Assembly (NCBI GenBank): GCA_022652735.1
Contig: JALCRP010000001.1
Span: forward strand, 124,001-188,000
Direction of reading: 5' to 3'
DNA from: Faecalibacterium sp.
GTDB taxonomy: Bacteria; Bacillota; Clostridia; Oscillospirales; Ruminococcaceae
Length of the DNA: 64,000 nt
Shown: positions 47,602 through 57,476 of the stretch, piece after piece
Position numbering within the stretch: position 1 is the first letter of the stretch
Layout of the letters: each line of letters begins with the position of its first letter
Notes under the pieces: model-generated
The model's input: only the letters and a program-made list of their open reading frames with translations
What the model was told of the DNA's origin: nothing
The model's database searches: none
Program-made: the position numbers and the translations under genes

Positions 47602-48456
47602 ATGTGGACACGTGCTCTTCTAAAAACAAATGCCAAGCAGGTGCTGGGGCGCTGCTATTGGCGCATCTTCGCAGCTTGCTTGATTGCAAGCCTGCTGGGC
47701 GCCGGCCTCGGCGGCAGCGGCGTCAGCTTTAACTATTCGCTAAACAACTCTGCCGGCGGCCCTTCTCATAGCGGCTACAGCAGCTCTATGGGCGGCTATA
47801 CAACGGGTTATACCGGCGGCGATTCCCTGCCGGCCGAATTTTGGGCCGCGATCGGTGTGACGCTCGTTGTTGTTTTTCTCATAGCGCTGGCGATCGGCCT
47901 GTGCTGGCAGATTTTCCTTTCCAACCCGGTCTCGGTTGGGCTGGGGCGCTTTCTGATGGAAAGCCGGGTCGGGCGCAGCCCGATGGACACTTTGTTCTCT
48001 TTATTCCGCAAGGGCAATTACATGAATACCGTCAAAGGCATGTTCTGGTATCGTTTGAAAGTATTTGCATGGGGCCTTCTGCTGATCGTCCCCGGCATCG
48101 TAAAAGGATATGAATACCGTTTTGTTCCGTTTTTGCTGGCGGAGAATCCCCACATGGACGCTACACGCGCGCAGGAGCTGAGCCGCCTGATGACAAACGG
48201 CGAAAAAGGCAGCATGTTTGTGCTGGACCTTTCCTTCGTTGGCTGGTATCTGTTGGCCGGCCTTAGCGCGTGGCTGCTCTCGCTCATTCCCGCATTCGGC
48301 GCCCTCCTCGGGGCGCTGGGCGTCCTTTTCGGTTCGCTGTGCATTCTGCCCTATTATTCCGCCACCATCGCCGAGCTGTACGCCGCCATGCGCGAAAAAG
48401 CTTTCGCGATGGGTGTCTCCAACGAAAGCGAACTGGGCGGTTTTATTCGCTACTAA
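47602..48456 (+). CDS. DUF975 family membrane protein
   Basis: 284 residues with GAAGGAGG before ATG 47602. Opening MWTRALLKTNAKQVLGRCYWRIFAACLIASLLG, a Gly/Ser-rich loop, then membrane helices and GLGRFLMESRVGRSPMDTLFSLFRKGNYMNTVKGMFWYRLKVFAWGLLLIVPGIVKGYEYRFVPFLLAENPHM match the DUF975 plan (about six helices). The function of the family is unknown. The gene has its own promoter and terminator. Confidence 0.85.
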   Translation: MWTRALLKTNAKQVLGRCYWRIFAACLIASLLGAGLGGSGVSFNYSLNNSAGGPSHSGYSSSMGGYTTGYTGGDSLPAEFWAAIGVTLVVVFLIALAIGLCWQIFLSNPVSVGLGRFLMESRVGRSPMDTLFSLFRKGNYMNTVKGMFWYRLKVFAWGLLLIVPGIVKGYEYRFVPFLLAENPHMDATRAQELSRLMTNGEKGSMFVLDLSFVGWYLLAGLSAWLLSLIPAFGALLGALGVLFGSLCILPYYSATIAELYAAMREKAFAMGVSNESELGGFIRY

Positions 48457-48619
48457 TCATGGCTTTCGGGCGCAGCCTCCTAATTTGCGGCCGACGGCTT
48501 AAACATAGCCTTGTTTGTTCTTCTGCGCTTGTCTGCCTAAAAAGAATGGCAGGCCGCTGCAAGGGCGCTTTACGCCGGAGAATACCGGCAATGGTATAAG
48601 AGAAACTCTATACGCAGCA

Positions 48620-48667
48620 AAAATGCGCTCTGAAATGGCTTTTGACGGCCAAATCAGGGCGCATTTT
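48620..48667. terminator. bidirectional terminator between DUF975 and Hpt genes
   Basis: AAAATGCGCTCTGA (48620-48633) pairs with TCAGGGCGCATTTT (48654-48667). It can also end the convergent Hpt gene. The stretch 48457-48619 shows no gene. Confidence 0.75.
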
Positions 48668-48727
48668 TTACGTGTTATATTTTGTGAGGCTTTCCCTTGC
48701 CGCTATGCCACGGCGGCGCGCGGCCAC

Positions 48728-49081
48728 TTACGCCGCGGCGCCCAAAATTTTCTGCAGCTGTTTGCGCTGCGCCAACAACAGCTGATACGGTTCCGCCGTA
48801 CCGGCCAACGTTTTGGCGCGCAGCGGCTCCACAATCTGAACGACCGTATCATACAGCGGCGTCAGGCCGGTATTTGCGAGGATACCTTTCAAGGTATGTG
48901 CCGCCTCAAACCCGGCCTCCACATCGCCGGCCTCCAGCGCTTTGCCCAGCTGCTCAAATGAAGGATCAACCGCCACCTGTTGGATGCAGGAAAGCAGCAG
49001 CTCTTCATCGTCCAGCACACGGCTTATTGCGCCATCCATGTCGCAGCCCCAGTTTTTTAGCTTTCCCAGCGTCTGCTCCAT
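48728..49081 (-). CDS. Hpt (histidine phosphotransfer) domain protein
   Basis: 117 residues with AGGAGG before ATG 49081. The helical bundle has the phospho-acceptor site EAAHTLKGILANTGL (His near 62). Freestanding Hpt proteins pass phosphate between hybrid kinases and regulators; partners are not in the window. It follows the pseudokinase gene by 86 bases on the same strand. Confidence 0.85.
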   Translation of the reverse strand: MEQTLGKLKNWGCDMDGAISRVLDDEELLLSCIQQVAVDPSFEQLGKALEAGDVEAGFEAAHTLKGILANTGLTPLYDTVVQIVEPLRAKTLAGTAEPYQLLLAQRKQLQKILGAAA

Positions 49082-49167
49082 TTTCCAACCTCCTGCCCCG
49101 AAAGGCTCTGCTGTTCAGAATAGCAGAATATCCGTCGAAATGCAATAGTTTTTTTTGCAAATGGCAA

Positions 49168-50841
49168 TCAATCGAAGCCTTCCATGTTATTGGGATCGTC
49201 TGCGCCGGAAACGGATGCGTCGATCTGCACATCGCGGTCCGCCGCGATATAAACGGTGATGGTTGTGGCCGGCGCAACTTCCGTGCCGCCCAGCGGATCG
49301 GTTTTAATCACACAGCCCGAAGCATAGGTGCCGTCATTGGTCATCATCACGCAGCTGGCCGTCAGGCCCGCCGATTGAATTTCCTGCACGGCGCTGTCCT
49401 GTGTAAAGCCGACCACATTGGGCACCTCGACGCTCTCCGGGCCGTTGCTCACCGTCAGAGTAATCGTGCGGTCGTCCTCGGATGAAACCGTTGCGCCGGC
49501 CTCCGGCGTCTGGCTAAGGATGATTCCCTTTTCTACAGTGGCATCATACGCTTCCTCGAGCTTAAAGCGAAAATGCCCCGCGTACTGGCCGGAAGCTTGA
49601 ATCTGCGCATAGGTCATGCCCACAAAATCGGGCACATATTCTGCCTCGGAAGCCTGTGACGAGGGTGCCTGTGAGCTGGCGGGCAGATCGTTTTTTCCGC
49701 CGCCGCGCCCCAAAATCCAAAATAGCGCCAGGCATACCAGCGCCGCCACCAAAACCAGCAGCGCGGCCAGCATACCCGTCAGCTTTTGTTTATGGCGCTT
49801 TTCGCGCCGTGTCTCGCCGACAATGGCCTGGGCCGCCGTGGGTGAGGTCAGGCTGCTCATCAGCACGGGCACCGTCTGGATACGGCCGGCCGGCTTCAGG
49901 TTCATGCCGTGCGCCAGCACATCTGAAAGCCACCCCGGGATCGATGCATCCAAGCTGCGCGCCGAAGGGTTGGAATCTGCCACAAGGCGCTGTGCCGCCG
50001 AAAGCGGCGCCTGCCCCGTAACCATGCGGTAAAATACCGCTGCCAGCGCGTATTCGTCGGTGTAGCGGCCCTCAAACTCCGCAGAAGAATACTGTTCGGG
50101 CGCAGAGTAGCCCTCGTACAGCTGCGGGCGCAGCGCGCCGCCCACCGTGCGCAGACCAACAGTGGCGTACCCGGCAAGGCGCGCCTTGCCGCTGTCCAGC
50201 ACACGGATATTTTCCGGGCTGATGCCGCGGTGGACAAGGCCCGCCTTGTGCATCGCCGCCACCCCCTCAAATACCGGCTGCAGCATGCTGCGCGCTTCCG
50301 CCGGATCGATACGGCCGCGGTTCTGCTTCAGGGCCTCTGTCAGCGGGACACCGCCCGGGTTTTCCATCACGGCATAAGCCGTATTGTTGGTTTCGAGCAC
50401 ATCCAGCACGGCCTCAAGGCCGGTGGCCGGCGTGATTTTCATCAGCTCATGATAGAGATCGGCAAAATCCATCCGGGTTGTCTTATACAGCACCTCGCTG
50501 CCGGGCTTCGGGTTGATCGTGCCGTTTTCGCCGCGGTCCTCGGCCAGCGTCACGGGCAGATATTCCTTGATCGTGACACGCACCGCCGCCGAGTTTTCCA
50601 CCGCATGATACAGGATGCCCTCGCCGTCCGCCGCGCAGAACTCGCCGACCGTATAGCGCCCGGCCAAAATGCTGCCGTAAGGCAGCATCCCGCGCGGATT
50701 GGTATTTTCCATGCTGTGATGGCAGTGCGGGCAGGCTGCCGCCCCGGCATCCATCTGCCCGAGGCAATGCGGGCACAAGCGTTTGCCGGCTGCTTTTTCT
50801 CCGGCGCGGCCCGTTTGCTTTTTTGCTGCATGTTCCGCCAT
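49168..50841 (-). CDS. zinc-ribbon, kinase-like (pseudokinase) and PASTA membrane protein
   Basis: 557 residues. Order: N-terminal zinc ribbon CPHCLGQMDAGAAACPHC (23-40), Ser/Thr-kinase fold (55-320), membrane helix (about 350-370, LAALLVLVAALVCLALFWILG), then two PASTA repeats (PDFVGMTYAQIQASGQYAGHF and VPNVVGFTQDSAVQEIQSAG). In the kinase part the catalytic loop reads HRGISPENI (HRD Asp lost) and the DFG position reads LAGYATVG (Asp lost). The ATP-contact Lys may be TIKEYLP. It keeps the GYSAPEQY and YTDEYALAAVFYRMVTG segments. It is thus built like PrkC/Stk1 wall-sensing kinases but is predicted catalytically dead; it could be a scaffold. GGGAGG precedes ATG 50841. Confidence 0.85.
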   Translation of the reverse strand: MAEHAAKKQTGRAGEKAAGKRLCPHCLGQMDAGAAACPHCHHSMENTNPRGMLPYGSILAGRYTVGEFCAADGEGILYHAVENSAAVRVTIKEYLPVTLAEDRGENGTINPKPGSEVLYKTTRMDFADLYHELMKITPATGLEAVLDVLETNNTAYAVMENPGGVPLTEALKQNRGRIDPAEARSMLQPVFEGVAAMHKAGLVHRGISPENIRVLDSGKARLAGYATVGLRTVGGALRPQLYEGYSAPEQYSSAEFEGRYTDEYALAAVFYRMVTGQAPLSAAQRLVADSNPSARSLDASIPGWLSDVLAHGMNLKPAGRIQTVPVLMSSLTSPTAAQAIVGETRREKRHKQKLTGMLAALLVLVAALVCLALFWILGRGGGKNDLPASSQAPSSQASEAEYVPDFVGMTYAQIQASGQYAGHFRFKLEEAYDATVEKGIILSQTPEAGATVSSEDDRTITLTVSNGPESVEVPNVVGFTQDSAVQEIQSAGLTASCVMMTNDGTYASGCVIKTDPLGGTEVAPATTITVYIAADRDVQIDASVSGADDPNNMEGFD

Positions 50842-50974
50842 ACAAATCCTCCCAGAAGCCTTGTTTTACGGCGCGGGCCTATGCCCTGCCTGTGCAAATG
50901 CGATGCATCCCGGCGTTTTCCCTGTAACGGAAGCAACCTGCCGCAGGCACAGGAAAAACAGTCTCTGTGCGTTT

Positions 50975-50980
50975 ATTATA
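50975..50980 (-). promoter_or_regulatory. -10 element for the pseudokinase gene
   Basis: TATAAT on the minus strand, 134 bases before the gene. No convincing -35 is seen. Confidence 0.35.
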
Positions 50981-51029
50981 GCACAGAATCGGCGGGCAGA
51001 TGCGGTTTTTGGTGATTTTGCCGCTTGCC

Positions 51030-52352
51030 TTAAGCAAACGTCTCGACGCCTTCCGCCGTTACGCGCGCGAACACCAGCGGCTTTTCGGCCGGCTTTTCGT
51101 CGCGGTAGACAAGGCCCGCACGATACATTTCCTCGGCCGCGGCAAACTTTTCGGTGTGCCCGTAAAATGTGCAGATGCTTTCGCCCTTTTTCACGAAATC
51201 GCCGGTTTTCTTATGCAAAATGATGCCGGCCGCCATATCAATGGTATCATCCTTGGTGATACGGCCCGCACCCAGCAAAACGCTGGCGTTGCCGATTTTT
51301 TCGGTATCGTTCGACCAAATATAGCCGTCGTGGTCGGCCAAAAGCTCATACTGTGCGGCAGGCTGTGCAAACAGGCTATAATCGTCCAGTACGCGCGTAT
51401 CGCCGCCCTGATAGGCGAACATCTGCTTGCATTTTTCGTAAGCCGAGCCATCCGCGATCACGGCTTCGGCCATCGCACGGCATTCCGCAAGCTTCCCCTT
51501 GCCGCCCAGCACCAGCATGTTTGCCGCAAGCTGCAGGCAAACTTCGCGCAGATCCTCCGGGCCGCGGCCCTTCAAAACCTCCATGCTTTCCATCACTTCA
51601 AGGCTGTTGCCGATATTGTGGCCGAGCGGCGTATCCATATCGGTAATCAGCGCGGCGACCTTGCGGCCGTTATGTGCCCCGATCGCCACCATCATTTTGG
51701 CTAGCTCAATGCTTTCCGGCACCGTCTTCATAAAGGCGCCGTTGCCCGTCGTCACATCAAGCAAAATGGCGTCGGAACCGGCCGCCAGCTTTTTCGACAT
51801 GATGCTCGAAGCGATCAGCGGGATACAGCCGACGGTGGCCGTCACGTCACGCAGCGCGTACATCTTTTTATCGGCGGCGGCCAGATGGCCGCTTTGGCCG
51901 ATCACGGCGATGCCGATGTCGTTCACCTGCTTGAAAAAGTCCTTCTGCTCGATGGCCGTCCGGGTACCGGGCACACTTTCCAGCTTATCCACGGTGCCGC
52001 CGGTATGGCCGAGGCCGCGGCCGCTCATCTTGGCAATTTTTACGCCACAGGCCGCCACGATCGGGGTGATGACAAGCGTAGTTTTATCGCCGACGCCGCC
52101 CGTCGAGTGTTTATCCACTTTGACGCCCTGAATGGCCGAAAGATCGACCATATCGCCGCTGTGCGCCATCACATCCGTCAGCACAGCAACCTCTTTATCC
52201 GTCATGCCGCGCAGATAGACGGCCATCATCCACGCCGACATTTGATAATCGGGAATCGAACCATCGACAAAGCCCCCGACAATGAACTCCAGCTCTTGGC
52301 GCGTCATCGTGCCGCCATCGCGCTTTTTGGCGATCATATCATACATTCGCAT
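51030..52352 (-). CDS. pdp: pyrimidine-nucleoside (thymidine) phosphorylase
   Basis: 440 residues from ATG 52352 with AAGGAGA before it. Glycosyltransferase family 3 signatures: MRMYDMIAKKRDGGTMTRQELEFIVGGFVDGSIPDYQMSAWMMAVYLRGM, DKHSTGGVGDKTTLVITPIVAACGVKIAKMSGRGLGHTGGTVDKLESVPG (phosphate loop), and a C-terminal PYNP domain with AGIILHKKTGDFVKKGESICTFYGH. It splits uridine or thymidine with phosphate. It ends the nucleoside transport operon, so imported nucleosides feed straight to it. Confidence 0.95.
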   Translation of the reverse strand: MRMYDMIAKKRDGGTMTRQELEFIVGGFVDGSIPDYQMSAWMMAVYLRGMTDKEVAVLTDVMAHSGDMVDLSAIQGVKVDKHSTGGVGDKTTLVITPIVAACGVKIAKMSGRGLGHTGGTVDKLESVPGTRTAIEQKDFFKQVNDIGIAVIGQSGHLAAADKKMYALRDVTATVGCIPLIASSIMSKKLAAGSDAILLDVTTGNGAFMKTVPESIELAKMMVAIGAHNGRKVAALITDMDTPLGHNIGNSLEVMESMEVLKGRGPEDLREVCLQLAANMLVLGGKGKLAECRAMAEAVIADGSAYEKCKQMFAYQGGDTRVLDDYSLFAQPAAQYELLADHDGYIWSNDTEKIGNASVLLGAGRITKDDTIDMAAGIILHKKTGDFVKKGESICTFYGHTEKFAAAEEMYRAGLVYRDEKPAEKPLVFARVTAEGVETFA

Positions 52353-52380
52353 ACTTGCGTTCTCCTTTTCCCTAAAAAGC

Positions 52381-52415
52381 GCAAAGCTCCCCCGGGATAA
52401 GCGAGGGAGCCTTGC
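52381..52415 (-). terminator. hairpin between the ABC permease and phosphorylase genes
   Basis: GCAAAGCTCCC (52381-52391) pairs with GGGAGCCTTGC (52405-52415) with one G-T pair and is followed on the minus strand by GCTTTTTAGG. It may lower expression of the phosphorylase relative to the transporter. Confidence 0.5.
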
Positions 52416-52435
52416 AAAATTCACGATCCCGCGTT

Positions 52436-53425
52436 TTAGCGCGAGCCCTTATCGTATGGGATGCCCTCGGCTTTCGGGGCCTGACTGTGCTTAGAAGTAA
52501 AGATCAGCACGATCATCGTCACGATATACGGTAGCATCTGATACAAGTTCGACGCCGATTTAAGGTTTTCAAACTTCGGCAAAAACGGAATCAGATCGCT
52601 GTACGCCGCAACTACCTTGAACAGTGCAAAGAACACCGCGCTGCCCAAGATCGGCAGCGGTTTCCAGTTGCCGAAGATCATAACGGCCAGCGCCAAGAAG
52701 CCGTAGCCGCCCACGCTTGCGGCAAAGCCGCTGCCGGCCGCCAACGTATAGGCCAAGCCACCGATACCGCCCAAGAAGCCGGAAATCAGCACACCGGAAT
52801 AGCGCATTTTGTAGACATTGATGCCCACAGAATCCGCCGCCTGCGGATGCTCGCCGCAAGCCCGCAGACGCAGGCCAAACTTTGTCTTGTAAAGCAGCAC
52901 CACCGCGCCGATAAACAGCAGGATAGCCACCGGCGTTGTGAGGTAGAAATACTTAAAGATCAGGTTGTTCCAAAAGCCGTCGGCCGCGGGCGCCATGCCC
53001 AGCGATTCGCGCGTGATGCGCACCCACGTCGGCACCTGAATCGTCGTCAGGCCCTGCCCTTGGATCGCCCATGTCATAACAACGGCAAACGCCGGCGCAA
53101 ACTGGTTCAGTGCGGTGCCGCCGATGGTCTGGTCGGCTTTCAGGTTGATCGCCGCAAAGCCCAAAAGCAGCGAAAAAATCATGCCCGTAAGCCCGGAAAG
53201 CAGAAGGGCCGCGAACATGGCAAGGATCGGGTGATCGGGGCCGAAGCCGCTCTTGTCAAATGCCTGCAAAATCAGGCAGGCAAACAGCGCGCCGACTACC
53301 ATGATGCCTTCGAGCGCGATGTTAATGACGCCGGAATGCTCGGAGAACATACCGCCCATCGCCACCAGCAAAAGCGGCACCGCAAACAAAATCGTCAGGC
53401 TAAGAATGTTGGCAAACGTAGTCAT
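52436..53425 (-). CDS. nupQ: nucleoside ABC transporter permease 2
   Basis: 329 residues, about nine helices, BPD_transp_2 fold. MGGMFSEHSGVINIALEGIMVVGALFA is the conserved opening, with FGLRLRACGEHPQAADSVGINVYKMRYSGVLISGFLGGIGG as the ATPase-contact loop. Its ATG overlaps the stop of the preceding permease (ATGA). With the BMP lipoprotein this is the NupNOPQ/BmpA type of nucleoside importer. Confidence 0.9.
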   Translation of the reverse strand: MTTFANILSLTILFAVPLLLVAMGGMFSEHSGVINIALEGIMVVGALFACLILQAFDKSGFGPDHPILAMFAALLLSGLTGMIFSLLLGFAAINLKADQTIGGTALNQFAPAFAVVMTWAIQGQGLTTIQVPTWVRITRESLGMAPAADGFWNNLIFKYFYLTTPVAILLFIGAVVLLYKTKFGLRLRACGEHPQAADSVGINVYKMRYSGVLISGFLGGIGGLAYTLAAGSGFAASVGGYGFLALAVMIFGNWKPLPILGSAVFFALFKVVAAYSDLIPFLPKFENLKSASNLYQMLPYIVTMIVLIFTSKHSQAPKAEGIPYDKGSR

Positions 53426-54534
53426 TTGTTCGTCCCCTCCTTTTCCTTGCGGCGGGTAAGCGCTTTTGCAATCACGCCGCGCATCAAAAGGGAAAACGCC
53501 GCCAGATAGATGATAACGGCGATCACAATATCCGTCGTTTCCGAGGAGAAATCGGGCTGCATGGCCGCGCCGCCCACCTGAATGTAGCTGACAAACAAAG
53601 CGCTAAAAATCGTGCCGAGCGGGTTCGAGTTGGCAAGCAAGGCCACCGGGATGCCGTTGAAGCCCATGCCAAGGATGGATTTTTCCATCACGTACTGCAC
53701 CGTGCCGGCCAGATAGTAAAGCCCGCCGCCAAGGCCGGAAAGCGCGCCCGCGATCACCATCGAAAGTACAATGTTGCGGTTTGCGTTAATGCCGGCATAC
53801 TTCGAGGCAAACTTGTTCATGCCGCAGGCTTTCAGCTCATAGCCAAATGTCGTTTTTTGCAAAATCACCCACACGATCAGCGCAACTACGATCGTAATGA
53901 AGATGCTGATATTGATCCAGCTCGAGTTGAACAGTTTGTCCAGCCCGCATTTCGGGATCAGGGCCGAGGGGTTTGCATCCTTCAGCGCCGCCGTACGGTC
54001 GGAGTTAGAAGCACCCCAATAGGCCGCCAGCATCATCGGCATATTGGCGATTACGAGGTTTACGAGATACATGCCGATCCAGTTGAACATGATTGAGGTG
54101 ATAACCTCATTCACGTTGAACAGGGCTTTGAACAAGCCCGGGAACAAACCCCAGATCGCGCCGCCGAGCGTACTGGCCAAAAGGCACAGATACCACGGCA
54201 TCTGGAACTGAATGGCACACACCAGCGCGAAGAACGCGCCGATCGTGTATTGGCCCGAAGCGCCAATGTTGAACAGGCCGGTTTTGAACGCAAAGCCGAC
54301 CGAGAGGCCGCACAGCATCAGCGGCGCAGCCTGATACAATACCTTGCCCAGCTTATCAAGGCTGCCAAAGCCGGTGGTAAGCATTTTCATCATGCCCTCG
54401 CCCGCGGCGCCCGCGTTCAGCAAAAGCAAAAGCACGAAGCCCAGCACAAGGCCGATCACGATGGAAAGCAGGCTGGCGAGCACACTGATAAATGCCGGGT
54501 TCTCGGAAAGCGGTTTTCTTTTTGCGGTATTCAC
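53422..54534 (-). CDS. nupP: nucleoside ABC transporter permease 1
   Basis: 370 residues, about nine helices. Signature parts are [22 protein letters not shown] and [54 protein letters not shown] overlaps link it to the ATPase and to the second permease, giving tight 1:1:1 coupling. Confidence 0.9.
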   Translation of the reverse strand: MNTAKRKPLSENPAFISVLASLLSIVIGLVLGFVLLLLLNAGAAGEGMMKMLTTGFGSLDKLGKVLYQAAPLMLCGLSVGFAFKTGLFNIGASGQYTIGAFFALVCAIQFQMPWYLCLLASTLGGAIWGLFPGLFKALFNVNEVITSIMFNWIGMYLVNLVIANMPMMLAAYWGASNSDRTAALKDANPSALIPKCGLDKLFNSSWINISIFITIVVALIVWVILQKTTFGYELKACGMNKFASKYAGINANRNIVLSMVIAGALSGLGGGLYYLAGTVQYVMEKSILGMGFNGIPVALLANSNPLGTIFSALFVSYIQVGGAAMQPDFSSETTDIVIAVIIYLAAFSLLMRGVIAKALTRRKEKEGTNK

Positions 54535-56081
54535 TGTGCTGCCTCCTCTCCGGTTTGCCCTTGCTTTTTCGCGCCGGCCATATACAAGCCAAGCTCCTGC
54601 ACGGTCGTCTTTTTCGGGTCAAGTTCGCCCACGATCTGCCCCTCGTACATTACAAGGATGCGATCCGACAGGTTCATAACCTCGTCCAGCTCCAAGCTAA
54701 TCAGCAGCACGGCACGGCCGGCGTCACGCTCGGCCACAAGCTGCTTATGGATATATTCGATGGCGCCGACATCCAGCCCGCGCGTCGGCTGCACGGCCAC
54801 CAAAAGGTTCGGCTGCTTGTCGATTTCACGCGCGATAATCGCTTTCTGCTGGTTGCCGCCGGACATACTGCGCGCCGTGGTAATATCGCCCTGCCCGCTG
54901 CGAACATCATACTGGTCGATCAGGCGGTCGGCATATTTCTTCACCTCGGCCTCTTTGATAAAGCCGTGGTTTTGAAACTGCGGCTCCCAGTAGCGCTGCA
55001 AAACAAGGTTCTGGCCCAGCGTATAATCCAGCACGAGGCCATACTTGTGGCGATCCTCGGGGATATGGCTCATGCCATCCTTTGAGCGATCGCGGATGGA
55101 GGCATTGGTAATATCCTTGCCGCAAAGCGCAACCTTGCCGCCCGTGATTTTTTCAAGGCCTGTCAGGCCATAAACCAACTCGCTCTGGCCGTTGCCCTCG
55201 ATACCGGCAACACAGACGATTTCGCCCGCATGCACTTGGAAGGTAACGCCCTTCACAGCGTTATTATTGTGCACACGGCTGGGCACAACCATCCCCTGTA
55301 CATCAAGGATCGTCTCGCCCGGCTTGCAGGGCGCCTTTTCCACGGCGAACTGCACATCGCGGCCGACCATGCGGCGCGAAAGCTCCTCTTTGGTCGTGTC
55401 GGCAATATCCACTGTGCCCATGCATTGGCCTTTGCGCAGGACAGTGCACCGATCCGCCACAGCCATAATCTCATTCAGCTTATGGGTGATAAACAGGATG
55501 CTCTTGCCCTCGGCCTTAAAGCCGCGCATGATCTCCATCAGCTCGTCGATCTCCTGCGGCGTCAAAACAGCCGTAGGCTCATCAAAAATCAGGATCTCAT
55601 TTTCACGATAGAGCATTTTCAGGATCTCAACGCGCTGCTGCATGCCGACGGAAATGTCGCTCACCAGCGCGTCAGGGTCAACACGAAGGCCATACTTTTC
55701 GCTTAAAGCCACAACCTTTTTGCGGGCGGCGTCCTTTTGCAAAAAGCCGTACTTCGTATCCTCCACGCCAAGAATGATGTTGTCGAGCACCGTAAAGCAT
55801 TCGACCAGCTTAAAGTGCTGGTGCACCATACCGATCCCAAGACGGTTGGCGTCGTTGGGGTCTTTGATCTCGACCTTCTGGCCATTTTTGTAGATCTCAC
55901 CCTTTTCCGGCTGATACAGGCCGAACAGTACGCTCATCAGCGTACTTTTGCCTGCGCCGTTTTCGCCCAGCAGTGCGTGGATTTCGCCGCGCTTCAGCTG
56001 GAGGGTGATGTCGTCATTGGCCTTGATGCCCGGGAACTCTTTGGTAATGTTCCGCATCTCGATCACATAATCGTCTGCCAA
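54531..56081 (-). CDS. nupO: nucleoside ABC transporter ATPase (double NBD)
   Basis: 516 residues with two ABC domains. NBD1: Walker [19 protein letters not shown], signature [16 protein letters not shown], Walker [19 protein letters not shown]2: degenerate Walker A ([18 protein letters not shown]), signature [18 protein letters not shown] and Walker B-like [15 protein letters not shown]. This is the sugar/nucleoside CUT2-like ATPase plan. The start is TTG 56081 (AAAGGAG nine bases before it). It follows a terminator after the lipoprotein gene, so it is expressed by read-through or at a lower level. Confidence 0.93.
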   Translation of the reverse strand: MADDYVIEMRNITKEFPGIKANDDITLQLKRGEIHALLGENGAGKSTLMSVLFGLYQPEKGEIYKNGQKVEIKDPNDANRLGIGMVHQHFKLVECFTVLDNIILGVEDTKYGFLQKDAARKKVVALSEKYGLRVDPDALVSDISVGMQQRVEILKMLYRENEILIFDEPTAVLTPQEIDELMEIMRGFKAEGKSILFITHKLNEIMAVADRCTVLRKGQCMGTVDIADTTKEELSRRMVGRDVQFAVEKAPCKPGETILDVQGMVVPSRVHNNNAVKGVTFQVHAGEIVCVAGIEGNGQSELVYGLTGLEKITGGKVALCGKDITNASIRDRSKDGMSHIPEDRHKYGLVLDYTLGQNLVLQRYWEPQFQNHGFIKEAEVKKYADRLIDQYDVRSGQGDITTARSMSGGNQQKAIIAREIDKQPNLLVAVQPTRGLDVGAIEYIHKQLVAERDAGRAVLLISLELDEVMNLSDRILVMYEGQIVGELDPKKTTVQELGLYMAGAKKQGQTGEEAAQ

Positions 56082-56176
56082 TGCATTCCGCTCCTTTCAA
56101 GAGAAATCTCTAAGGGACATTATACATAATTTTGCCGAAGGGAACAAGCGTTTTAGGGAAAAACCATACAAAAAAT

Positions 56177-56203
56177 GGAGCATCTCTTTGCAAGAGATGC
56201 TCC
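56177..56203 (-). terminator. terminator between lipoprotein and ABC ATPase genes
   Basis: A perfect 12-bp stem (56177-56188 with 56192-56203, GGAGCATCTCTT) followed on the minus strand by ATTTTTTG. Such partial terminators after a binding-protein gene keep it in molar excess over the membrane parts. Confidence 0.8.
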
Positions 56204-56224
56204 AAAGTATGACTTTTGCGAAAA

Positions 56225-57382
56225 TTAGCCCTGATAATCGACCTTGATCGTCGTAGTGGCGAACTGTGCGGTAGCCTCAGAAGCGTCGTCCACAGCCAGA
56301 GAACCATCCTCGAGGCTCTTGAACAGAGTATCGTACTGGTCCTGCGTGAACGTATTGAAGTGAGAAGCCTCCATCGGCAGGCCAACGCAATCCTCGGCAG
56401 CGCCCAGCTTCGTCTCGACGCCTGCGTAGGTGCCGGAGAACTTCCAGCTGTTTGCCATGCAGTCGCTCAGCACGACGTTCACGGAGTTTGCCAGCGCCTT
56501 CATAGCGGAGGTAACAACGCAGCCATCCAGATAGGACTGATCCACGTCAACGCCGACCATCTTGCCGTTGTTGGCCTGAGCCGCAGCAACACAGCTGTTG
56601 CAGATAGAGCCGCCGCAGGCAAAGACAATCTCGGTGCCGTCAGAGTACCAGCTATCCATCTTGGATTTGATTTCGTCGGTAGCGACGAAGGAGCCAGAGT
56701 ACCAATACTTCATCGTCACATCGGAAGCGCCCAGCTCCTTGGCAGCAGCGTCAGCGCCCTGCACAAAGCCCTGGCCGTAACGGACAACGGCCGGCACGCT
56801 CATGCCGCCCAAGAAGCCCAGCTTCTTGTAGCCGTCGGTCACGACAGAATAGCCTGCCAGATAGCCGGCCTGCTCTTCCTTAAAGGTAACCAGCGCGACG
56901 TTCTTGCCCGGAGTAGCCAAGTCGCCGGTGCCAACGTCGATCGCCAAGAACTGCGTGTCAGGATACTTATCCTGTGCAGTGCCCAGCGCAGCGGCGAAAA
57001 TGTAGCCGGCCATAACAATCACAGCAGCGCCGTCGTTAACAGCGTTGTCGATCTGCTCCAGACGGGCATCGTCGGAGTCCTCAGAGGGCTTATAGTAGTT
57101 TGCCTTCAGGCCGTTGGCTTCGCAGAAATCCTTCACGCCCTGATAAGTATACTGGTTGAAAGACTGGTCATCAATGTTGCCCACGTCGGTGATGAAAGCG
57201 ATGTTGGTTTTTGCGTTGGCATCGAGGCCGGTAGCAGCAGCGGAAGAAGCCGTGCTGGAAGCAGCCGCAGAAGATGCAGCGGAAGAAGCCGTGCTGGAAG
57301 CAGCGCCGCAAGCGCTCAGCATGCCGGCGGCAGCAGCCGCACCGGCAACAGCCAGAAACGAACGACGAGAAATCTTAGTCAT
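56225..57382 (-). CDS. nupN: BMP-family nucleoside-binding lipoprotein with twin-arginine signal
   Basis: 385 residues. The N-terminus MTKISRRSFLAVAGAAAAAGMLSACGAA joins a twin-arginine motif (SRRSFLAVAG) to a lipobox (LSAC, Cys about 25), then a Ser/Ala-rich linker. The BMP/PBP1 domain follows (NIAFITDVGNIDDQSFNQYTYQGVKDFCE, GKNVALVTFKEEQAGYLAGYSVV, GFLGGMSVPAVVRYGQGFVQGADAAAKELG, CGGSICNSCVAAAQANNGKMVGVDVDQS). It should bind purine and pyrimidine nucleosides outside the membrane and deliver them to NupOPQ. A Tat lipoprotein is unusual; TatA is encoded at 1070-1315. AAAGGAG precedes the ATG. Confidence 0.92.
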   Translation of the reverse strand: MTKISRRSFLAVAGAAAAAGMLSACGAASSTASSAASSAAASSTASSAAATGLDANAKTNIAFITDVGNIDDQSFNQYTYQGVKDFCEANGLKANYYKPSEDSDDARLEQIDNAVNDGAAVIVMAGYIFAAALGTAQDKYPDTQFLAIDVGTGDLATPGKNVALVTFKEEQAGYLAGYSVVTDGYKKLGFLGGMSVPAVVRYGQGFVQGADAAAKELGASDVTMKYWYSGSFVATDEIKSKMDSWYSDGTEIVFACGGSICNSCVAAAQANNGKMVGVDVDQSYLDGCVVTSAMKALANSVNVVLSDCMANSWKFSGTYAGVETKLGAAEDCVGLPMEASHFNTFTQDQYDTLFKSLEDGSLAVDDASEATAQFATTTIKVDYQG

Positions 57383-57435
57383 AATTGATTACTCTCCTTT
57401 TGTTTGGTGATCTGGGCAGCGAAAGCCGCCCGAAC

Positions 57436-57463
57436 AAAAAGGGCAAAGCAGACCACTTTGCCC
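57436..57463 (-). terminator. terminator-like hairpin in the nupN leader (possible attenuator)
   Basis: On the minus strand GGGCAAAG (57456-57463) pairs with CTTTGCCC (57441-57448), followed by TTTTTG (57435-57440). It lies between the nupN promoter and the start codon. A further GC hairpin lies between it and the ribosome site. Confidence 0.65.
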
Positions 57464-57476
57464 TTCCTCTTGCCCT

